NCBI RefSeq assembly: GCF_000722545.1
Contig: NZ_JNVM01000021.1
Location: 74,174 to 138,173 of the forward strand
Direction of reading: 5' to 3'
Length of the DNA stretch: 64,000 nt
Source: Paenibacillus tyrphae
GTDB taxonomy: Bacteria; Bacillota; Bacilli; Paenibacillales; NBRC-103111
Of the stretch, positions 57,754 to 64,000 are shown piece by piece (the first letter of the stretch is position 1; each line of letters starts with the position of its first letter). The notes beneath the pieces are model-generated. The model saw only the letters and a list, made by a program, of their open reading frames with translations, had not been told where the DNA came from and searched no databases. Made by a program: the position numbers and the translations under genes.

Positions 57754-58125
57754 ATGAGCACAGGAACCAATAAGAAGTATAATATTTCGGTGGAAGCGAC
57801 CTTGGAAGTCATCGGAGGAAAATGGAAGTGTGTGATTCTCTGTCACTTGACGCGCGGAAAGAAGCGGACGAGTGATCTCAAGCGTATTATGCCCAGCATT
57901 ACGCAAAAGATGCTGACCCAGCAACTGCGGGAACTGGAGGCGGACGGGATCGTCAACCGGATTACGTATCATCAAGTGCCGCCCAAGGTTGAATACGAGC
58001 TGAGCGAATACGGGTGGAGCCTCAAGCCGATTCTGGATGCGCTTTGCTCCTGGGGAGAGCGCCATATTATTAAAGAATACGGCGATAAGTTCACCGTATT
58101 GGAGGACAATATTTTAAATCATTGA
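57754..58125 (+). CDS. HxlR/YodB-type transcriptional regulator
   Basis: 123 aa winged-helix protein: EATLEVIGGKWKCVILCHL (about 14-32), SITQKMLTQQLRELEADGIV (recognition helix) and VEYELSEYGWSLKPIL. Two cysteines lie inside the first helix pair (KWKCVILC), where thiol sensing would be possible. GGAGG is 8 bases upstream of the ATG. Divergent from the MFS-AKR pair, which it probably controls through the palindromes at 57697-57731. Confidence 0.9.
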   Translation: MSTGTNKKYNISVEATLEVIGGKWKCVILCHLTRGKKRTSDLKRIMPSITQKMLTQQLRELEADGIVNRITYHQVPPKVEYELSEYGWSLKPILDALCSWGERHIIKEYGDKFTVLEDNILNH

Positions 58126-58172
58126 GACGTGAACATGGATTTTTCCACGATTCCTTTGGACGATAAAAAAAA

Positions 58173-58203
58173 GGAATACTTAAGCTAAGGCTTCAAGTAT
58201 TCC
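58173..58203 (+). terminator. first hairpin after the HxlR-type gene
   Basis: GGAATACTT and AAGTATTCC form a perfect 9-bp stem with a 13-base loop, directly before the next terminator. Confidence 0.55.
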
Positions 58204-58204
58204 C

Positions 58205-58240
58205 GAGAGAGTACCGCGTTGAGGTACTCTCTTTCTTTTT
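58205..58240 (+). terminator. terminator after the HxlR-type gene
   Basis: GAGAGAGTACC and GGTACTCTCT form the stem, followed by TTCTTTTT. Confidence 0.8.
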
Positions 58241-58357
58241 CTCTTGACTTAACTTTTCTCCTCACGACTAACATCGTGGCTCTATTTCAGTAACAAGGTG
58301 GTTCTCACTCATTACTCAATTGTTCAAGCGTGGGGAAATGGATGAAAAAACAAATGC

Positions 58358-60383
58358 TTACTTATCGGCGGACCCTTTGGTTCCCTTGGGCACGCCGTCC
58401 AGGCCGTAATATTGGTCGTACGCGTCGAAAATTTTTGCGGGCGATCGGGGCGGCGCCCCATGCGCCGAATCCGCCCTCCGGGACGACGACGGCTACGGCG
58501 AGCGTCGGATGATCCAGAGGCGCGAAAGCGATGAAGACGGCGTTGTCGACCAGCTTTTTGCCGACGGATTGCGTAGAGGTGCCGGTTTTTCTGGCAAAAG
58601 GGTACGGGAAGCCGTCGAAGCCTTGTACCTTGACATTGGCCATGCCTTGCAGAACCGCGTTCCACTCAGCCGCGGCAAATTCCGTTTCGTCCAGTACGAC
58701 CGGCTCGTCGAACCTTTGGATCAGCTGGCCTCTGTCGTAGCTTTCAATCTTGTCCACCAGCAAAGGCTTAAGCCGTTTTCCCCGTGTGGCGAGGGTGGTG
58801 GCGAATTGGGCTAATTGCAGCGTCGTGTAACGTTCGTTCTGACCCCAGGAAGCAAATACCATCCGCGACTGGAACGATTCGCCCTTGTTCGTTTTAAACT
58901 CGTTGGCGCCTTTATACTCTCGCGGCAGGCCGCTTTGCGTGGAAACCCCCAGCCCGAACTTGGCCAAATAATCCTGCCAGACGTCTACGGCTTTCTCGCC
59001 GTATTTCGAATGCAGCGGATTGCCGATTTTGGCCGACATAAACGTATTAGACGAATGTGTGATGGCCGTGGCCGGCGTCAGCCAACCGTAAGCGGCCCGG
59101 TCGGAGTTGGTTAAGCGCGAGTTGTCTTTGCCGTAGGTAAATTCGCCGGTATCGTAATAATCGGTTCCGGGATGGATGATGCCTTCCTTAAAGCCGATCA
59201 ATACGGACAACGGCTTGATCGTTGAGCCCATATAGACGATTGAGGTGGGATGCTTGTTCCTTTCATCCTCCGGAAAATTGCCGTAGGCGGTCGTAATGGT
59301 GCCATTATTGACAAAAGGCTGGATGCTGTCGTAATTGCTTTTCGAGATTCCGCCGATCCATAGATTCGGATCGTAATCCGGCATGCTGGCCATGGCGGCC
59401 ACTTTGTCCGTCTTCACCTCCATCGCAACCGCATACCCCGCCCGGGCATTCGGAGCGTATGCGAACCGATTGCTGGACGATTGCAGCGTCGCCAGATGGT
59501 CCATGATGGCTTGTTCGGTGATAAGCTGGACATCTTTATCGATCGTTAAATACAGGTGGTTGCCTTTCTTCGAAGCTTGCAGCGTCACCTCGGGGCCGAC
59601 AATTTTATTGGCCGCATTGACCGGGAATGCTTTGTATCCGCTTTCGCCCCGCAGCTCCTTCTGGTACATCAGCTCGATGCCATCGAATCCGACATCCTCC
59701 GTATCGACGTAGCCCTCCGTATTTTCTTTCGTTTTATAAAAGGGAAGTCCGTTCTTCGGTTCCCGGGCGGCGGGGAACGGCTTCAGATAACCGACCAATT
59801 GAACGGCAACCGTATTGTCCCGGTCGTAGGTCCGCGTGCTTTCCTCGATGACTTGAACCCACTTCAGTTCATCGCGCCACTCCCCGATTTACGCGATTTC
59901 GTCGCGGGTCAGATCCGTCTTGATCCGGCGGGGGACGAAGTAGAAGGAGGGCTTCTTGGTTTCCTGTTTCGTTAGGTCGTAGCCGACATCCACCAGCCTG
60001 ATGATGTCTTCGGCGGACAGCTTTTTGGGAGACGGGGCTCCGCGCTCCGAGAAAATTCGTTCCAGCTCGCGCGCGAGAGCGATGATCTCATCCTGCGTTT
60101 GCCCCTGCTCGATACGAAAATAAAGCGATTGGGTAGGCGTGGTATAGGCGACCGGAGCGCCTTTGCGATCGAAAATATTGCCCCGGGTGGGCGGTATGGG
60201 CGTGTTTTTATGGTTGGCTTCTTCATCCTTCAAATGTTGGCTTTCCACAAATTGAAGCATGGCAAGCCGAAGAATCAAGATCGAGAACAAACAAAACGTA
60301 ATAAAGAAAAAGACATTGATTCTGGATGCAATGGGAAGTCCGCTACTTGGCGGACGCATCCGTTCGGCTAACTTTTTCAACAT
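58358..60383 (-). pseudogene. class B penicillin-binding protein, broken by an in-frame stop and a frameshift
   Basis: Membrane-anchored peptidoglycan transpeptidase (PBP2/PbpA type) of about 674 residues. N-terminal helix (INVFFFITFCLFSILILRLA), dimerisation domain (PTRGNIFDRKG), then the transpeptidase with STIK (SxxK), SSN and KTG motifs. Lesion 1: TAA at 59889-59891 interrupts the frame after ...LTRDEIA and the same frame continues (IGEWRDELKWVQVIEES). Lesion 2: an extra T in the run 58432-58436 shifts the last 25 or so codons; undoing it gives IFDAYDQYYGLDGVPKGTKG and a stop at 58358. Both could be sequencing errors or true decay. Confidence 0.85.
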
Positions 60384-60623
60384 GGTGCCCCTGGCGGAAA
60401 AAAAGGAAGAAATTTCTGCTATTGTACAGACGATCCAATATGGAAAAAAGGTGCATCAGCCGAGTAAAAAAGGGACTTATTTTTTTGTAATGCTCAGAAC
60501 TGTGAAAATTGCCACTTAACTGGGATTTAACCTAAAGCTTTCAAACCGATTCGCCGATAAAACAAGCTGTTATCTATTTGCTAGGTCTGAACCGAAAATT
60601 TAAACAGCTTGGAGGCTTGTATT

Positions 60624-61697
60624 TTGAAAAAGTTTAGCTCTTTTGTTGCGTTCGCACTGCTATGCACGATGTTTACCGCCTGCTCTAATCTGAAAATAAA
60701 CCGGCCGGCTGCGGAACCAAGTGGCACGACGGCCGACAAACCGTCCGGAGGCGAAGCCTCGGGGGAGTCGGGTACGAAAAAAAGCGACGGGGCGAACATC
60801 GCGGCCCTGGAAGAGGCGATGGAAATCGGGAAATATAACGCGTATGTGCAGCTCAATAATTATATGACAGGCCGCTTGGATCAAGCGTTAACCCGGTACG
60901 TCGATAAGCTCGGGGACGGCGAGCAGCCGATCATCGAAAAGCATTTCAGCTTCACGATGCTGTCGATTTCGGACAACGACAAGAGCAACTTGAACAAGCA
61001 GTTCGGCTTCGCCGAGAAAACGCCTGCCTTTCCGGCTGTGGACCCTGCGGTTGTGAAGCTGAAGCCGGTGATGGACGACCTGATCGCCGTCCTGTCCGAG
61101 GCTCACGATTACTACGAAACCAAAGGATATGTCGACGACAACTTTGCCAAGTGCAAGGAGCTGCATCCGAAGATCATTAAGGCGAGGGACGCTTATTACG
61201 CCGCCGCGGACGAGTTCTTGAAGGCAATGGCCGGCATGGGAGCCGAGCGCAGGCAGCAAAGTCTGAAGAAATTTCAGGACAATGACGAGCAGGTCCAGTA
61301 CAGCGCCCTGAAGTTTTTAGCGGATGCCGAGGCGTTGTCCGTCGAGATGGAGGAGCAGGGGATAACGGCCAAAAACATTCTGGATCTGGATATGGGCAAG
61401 TTTAAGGCGAAGTACGACGTGCTGGTCGAGGATCTTAAAAATCTGACACAACAATCGCAAGACGACGCTCGGGTGCAGAAAGAAAGGCTCCGAAGCGATT
61501 ACCTGAAGAGCTACGTGAACGAAGCCAAGGAGGTTAAGGCGGCTGCTTCCGGAATTATCGAGCGTATGAACAAGAAGAGCAAGGTCGACGATTTTGACTT
61601 GAAAAATCGCTTTTTTCTTGAGAATCGAGACGGCACGCCGGAAAAGTTCAACAAGAAGCTGCAAGGCGCTATCGGAAAATATAACGACATGAAGTAG
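60624..61697 (+). CDS. DUF3829-type lipoprotein, 357 aa
   Basis: Lipobox MFTAC (Cys20), a Ser/Gly/Lys-rich linker (about 25-60), then a long helical region with several charged amphipathic helices (YNAYVQLNNYMTGRLDQALT; ADEFLKAMAGMGAERRQQSL; VLVEDLKNLTQQ). This build matches the YiiG/DUF3829 family of helical lipoproteins. TTG start (60624) with GGAGG 9 bases upstream. Function unknown; extracytoplasmic. Monocistronic. Confidence 0.8.
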   Translation: MKKFSSFVAFALLCTMFTACSNLKINRPAAEPSGTTADKPSGGEASGESGTKKSDGANIAALEEAMEIGKYNAYVQLNNYMTGRLDQALTRYVDKLGDGEQPIIEKHFSFTMLSISDNDKSNLNKQFGFAEKTPAFPAVDPAVVKLKPVMDDLIAVLSEAHDYYETKGYVDDNFAKCKELHPKIIKARDAYYAAADEFLKAMAGMGAERRQQSLKKFQDNDEQVQYSALKFLADAEALSVEMEEQGITAKNILDLDMGKFKAKYDVLVEDLKNLTQQSQDDARVQKERLRSDYLKSYVNEAKEVKAAASGIIERMNKKSKVDDFDLKNRFFLENRDGTPEKFNKKLQGAIGKYNDMK

Positions 61698-61763
61698 GAT
61701 TCGGACTCTCTCACACCCGAGGCGGCATTTCGCCGCCTGTCGGGAACATCGTGCCACGGTCTG

Positions 61764-62042
61764 TCAGTCCACCATATTCATGTTCACATAGACAAGCAGG
61801 ATGACATATCCCAGGATAACAAGAGGAACGAGTGCGTTGCCGTAAGGGAGGTTGAGCGCGCCGGCCAGGATGAAGAGCACGCTGACGATCAGATTGTAGG
61901 TCCCGACGATTTTCGCCAGCTTCTCTTTATTGCGGACCCGGCTTTCGTTGAAACCGGATAAAAAACGGGTATATTTTTTCGCGCCGATCAGATAAGCTAA
62001 GAGATAGGTGATGAATCCCAGCAGAATGAGATGATAGTTCAT
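61764..62042 (-). CDS. DUF3784-like membrane protein, 92 aa
   Basis: Three hydrophobic helices (about 4-22, 45-62, 66-87) around a basic loop (KKYTRFLSGFNESRVRNKEK), in the DUF3784 pattern of small Firmicutes membrane proteins. GAGGAGG lies 9 bases before ATG 62042; a TTG at 62048 would add two residues. Monocistronic, divergent from the peptidase gene. Function unknown. Confidence 0.75.
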   Translation of the reverse strand: MNYHLILLGFITYLLAYLIGAKKYTRFLSGFNESRVRNKEKLAKIVGTYNLIVSVLFILAGALNLPYGNALVPLVILGYVILLVYVNMNMVD

Positions 62043-62147
62043 AGGCAAAAACCTCCTCGTATCATCGTATATTCATAGCCTTTGATTTCATTATACCAAG
62101 GATTTGTCGCCCCGGCATGAAAACATGAAGGGCAGGGGAGATTGGAT

Positions 62148-63239
62148 ATGAACGACAGAATCGCGAAGCTGCAAGCTTATATGGAGAGCCATGAATTGGA
62201 CGCGGTGTTAATTACGCTGCCGAAGCATGTATTTTATTTGACGGGCTTCGCCTCGGACCCACACGAACGCTTCCTTGGACTGCTGCTCGCCCGGGGAGAG
62301 GAACCGACGTTGGTCGTCCCTGCGCTTGACGAGGAACCCGCGAGGGGCGCGGCCAAGGGAATCGGCGCGTTCGCTACCCATACGGATACGGACGATCCGT
62401 ACGCCGTGCTCAAGGGGCTGCTGCCGGGAGGAATCCGGCGGTTCGGCCTGGAGAAGACGCATCTGACCGTCAACCGGTTCGAACAGTTGAACGAGGCGAT
62501 CGGCGCTTCGGAATACGTCGATGTGGATGAGCCGCTCCGCGAGATGCGGGTCGTGAAGTCGGAAGACGAAATCGTACGGTTGAAGCGGGCCGTGTCACTG
62601 GTGGAAGAGGTGCTGCGGCGAGGGCTGGAGAAGGTTACGCCGGGAGTCACGGAAATCGAGATTGTCGCCGAGCTGGAGTACCAGATGAAGAAGCTCGGCT
62701 CGGAAGGCCCGTCGTTCTCCACGCTAGTCTTGGCGGGGGAAAAGTCTGCCATGCCGCACGGAACGCCGGGGCTGCGGAAAATCCAAAGCGGCGAGCTGCT
62801 GCTGATCGACATGGGCGTCTTCGCAGACGGGTACGCCTCCGACATTACGCGGACCTTCGCCGTCGGAGATGTCGACGACGAGCTGAAGCGCATCTACGAT
62901 ACGGTGTTGCAGGCGAATTTGCGGGCGATTGAGGCGACTAGGCCCGGAGTGACGTACGCCAGCATCGACAAGGCGGCCAGAGATGTGATCGAGGCGGCCG
63001 GGTACGGTCCGCAGTTCGTGCATCGGCTCGGGCACGGGCTCGGCATCGATATCCACGAGTTCCCGTCGATTCATGCCGGAACCGCCGATCTACTTGTTGC
63101 GGGCGCGGTCTTTACGGTCGAGCCGGGCATTTATGTTACGGGGCTTGGCGGTGTGCGCATCGAAGACGACGTCCGGGTAACCGACAGCGGCGTCGAGGTG
63201 CTGACGTCGTTCCCGAAGGAACTGACGGTGATCGGGTAA
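62148..63239 (+). CDS. Xaa-Pro peptidase (M24B)
   Basis: 363 aa. The N-terminal creatinase-like domain (about 1-130) is followed by the pita-bread metal domain with the ligands in IDMGVFADGYASDITRTF (two Asp), HRLGHGLGIDIHE (His), FTVEPGIYV (Glu) and VRIEDDVRVT (Glu). It removes or cleaves residues next to proline in the cytoplasm (PepQ/YqhT/YkvY type). GGGGAG lies 7 bases upstream of the ATG. Terminator at 63252. Confidence 0.95.
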   Translation: MNDRIAKLQAYMESHELDAVLITLPKHVFYLTGFASDPHERFLGLLLARGEEPTLVVPALDEEPARGAAKGIGAFATHTDTDDPYAVLKGLLPGGIRRFGLEKTHLTVNRFEQLNEAIGASEYVDVDEPLREMRVVKSEDEIVRLKRAVSLVEEVLRRGLEKVTPGVTEIEIVAELEYQMKKLGSEGPSFSTLVLAGEKSAMPHGTPGLRKIQSGELLLIDMGVFADGYASDITRTFAVGDVDDELKRIYDTVLQANLRAIEATRPGVTYASIDKAARDVIEAAGYGPQFVHRLGHGLGIDIHEFPSIHAGTADLLVAGAVFTVEPGIYVTGLGGVRIEDDVRVTDSGVEVLTSFPKELTVIG

Positions 63240-63251
63240 ACTTGTATGAAG

Positions 63252-63294
63252 AAAGGTCTGCTTGCTGTCCTTCGGACGGCGGGCAGACCTTTTT
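63252..63294 (+). terminator. terminator after the Xaa-Pro peptidase gene
   Basis: AAAGGTCTGC and GCAGACCTTTTT with an inner TGTCC/GGAC pair form the stem. Confidence 0.9.
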
Positions 63295-63312
63295 CGTATT
63301 GCATCAAAGCGC

Positions 63313-63744
63313 CTATGGCTGAATATCGAGATTAATCGAGTCGTATTTGATGCCTCCTCCGTTCACGCCAATGGAGTACGGATTAAAATAGTTAAAGCCT
63401 CTTGATAAATTCGATACGGAGAATACTTCGTACCAGCCGGTAACTTCCCGATTGGCATTCACGATATTTTGCCGGTGCACCACATTAGGGCTTGTTCCGT
63501 TATAGTACAGGTTGCCATAGCCAACCGTTTTGGTCACGATGTATACGGTATTGCTGGGCACTTTGACCTGGGAAGCATAGCTTTTGTCATAATACTGAAG
63601 TCCGTTGTTCCATAGGGCAGGCCAAGAGAAGCCAACGATTTGAAAGCTTGTTAAAGGCGGAGCCGGGCCGGCGTTTGCAGCTAAAGCCGGTATCAGGCTT
63701 AACATGAGAATAACCATAAATAAAATCTTGGATGTTTTTTTCAA
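63313..63744 (-). CDS. secreted protein, 143 aa, unknown family
   Basis: Signal peptide MKKTSKILFMVILMLSLIPA, cleaved near ANA-GP. The mature part is aromatic and asparagine-rich with predicted beta-strands (FQIVGFSWPALWNNGLQYYD; TVYIVTKTVGYGNLYYNG; FNYFNPYSIGVNGGGIKYDS). TTG start with GGGGAG 10 bases upstream. AT-richer than its neighbours. Not recognised; could be a small surface adhesin or matrix protein. Confidence 0.7.
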   Translation of the reverse strand: MKKTSKILFMVILMLSLIPALAANAGPAPPLTSFQIVGFSWPALWNNGLQYYDKSYASQVKVPSNTVYIVTKTVGYGNLYYNGTSPNVVHRQNIVNANREVTGWYEVFSVSNLSRGFNYFNPYSIGVNGGGIKYDSINLDIQP

Positions 63745-64000
63745 CGTAAATCATCTCCCCATTTGAATTTTTAATGACAGCCCATGATGCTTTTCCAATT
63801 TCCTCCTTTCTTTATATAGAATTAAGTCCAATGTATCATATGTAAAATTATTCCACAATAGGATAAATTATAAAAAATAAAATAATTGATGACAAATAAA
63901 GCGCGGAGCAGGCGTATATTTTTTTATCTTATAGGCTGAGACCCGGTGCCCCTCCCTTGAGAGCCGGAGCGTAGCGGTGTGAGGACGATAAACCCGGCGT
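63745..64000. other. AT-rich intergenic stretch at the window end
   Basis: The promoter of the minus-strand secreted protein must lie in 63750-63900, which is very AT-rich. The last 65 bases are GC-rich and may be the end of another gene or of a structured RNA. Nothing definite can be called. Confidence 0.3.

Noticed and set aside
63937..64000. CTGAGACCCGGTGCCCC as part of a thiamine riboswitch
   Set aside because: The order of conserved blocks does not fit the TPP aptamer and the window ends.

Overview
The window looks like a chromosome segment of a Gram-positive, endospore-forming bacterium of the Paenibacillaceae (Paenibacillus or a close relative). The evidence is GGAGG-type ribosome binding sites, frequent TTG/GTG starts, two YjcZ-type small sporulation proteins, a T-box leader before proS, an adaAB/alkA adaptive-response cluster arranged as in Bacillus, and a GlnRS, which most Firmicutes lack. 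Most genes are visibly GC-rich. Several stretches (about 21.7-23.9 kb, 44-55 kb and the last kilobase) are AT-richer and carry relics and secreted proteins. These are the accessory parts.

Layout. 0-5 kb: glutamate dehydrogenase, a structured leader with a 34-residue membrane peptide, dapA and a divergent LysR regulator, and a YjcZ-type peptide. 4.8-6.6 kb: a small cationic membrane peptide gene whose terminator hairpin is split by an IS3-family insertion. 6.6-20 kb: DinB-like protein, WYL regulator, a secreted copper-amine-oxidase-domain protein, rsgA, an MFS exporter, ogt(adaB)-adaA divergent from alkA, a PAS-PAS-GGDEF-EAL protein with a Crp/Fnr-type site, a second YjcZ peptide, a YnfA-like protein and glnS. 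20-29.6 kb: a sugar-uptake operon on the minus strand (two permeases, binding lipoprotein, LacI regulator, sugar kinase, family-4 6-phospho-glucosidase). Its last gene survives only as N- and C-terminal stubs around a ~2.1 kb AT-rich insert. The insert carries an XRE repressor, a small protein, a secreted protein and a membrane-anchored protein. Two identical LacI-type palindromes lie upstream of the operon.

29.7-41.8 kb: DUF2252 protein, a secreted CYTH-like protein, a LysR regulator divergent from a four-gene operon (ABC ATPase, binding lipoprotein, double permease, metallo-beta-lactamase hydrolase), EcsC-family protein, T-box-proS and a DUF3899 protein. 42-45.6 kb: a cupin, the ribulose-monophosphate formaldehyde genes hxlA-hxlB with a gnd relic and an HxlR regulator, then a self-regulated ArsR/SRPBCC pair. 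45.7-55.2 kb: short UvrA-like ABC protein, NlpC/P60 hydrolase, EamA exporter, DUF72 protein beside a relic of a second DUF72 gene, a PaaX-like relic, and a large secreted DUF4434 protein with F5/8-type C domains. 55.4-64 kb: aldo/keto reductase and MFS transporter divergent from an HxlR regulator with palindromic operators, a penicillin-binding protein gene broken by an in-frame stop and a frameshift, a DUF3829-type lipoprotein, a Xaa-Pro peptidase and small secreted or membrane proteins.

The most unusual places are the AT-rich replacement inside the glycosidase gene, the structured leader before the 34-residue peptide, and the cationic peptide gene with the IS-split terminator. No CRISPR array, rRNA, tRNA or intact prophage was seen.
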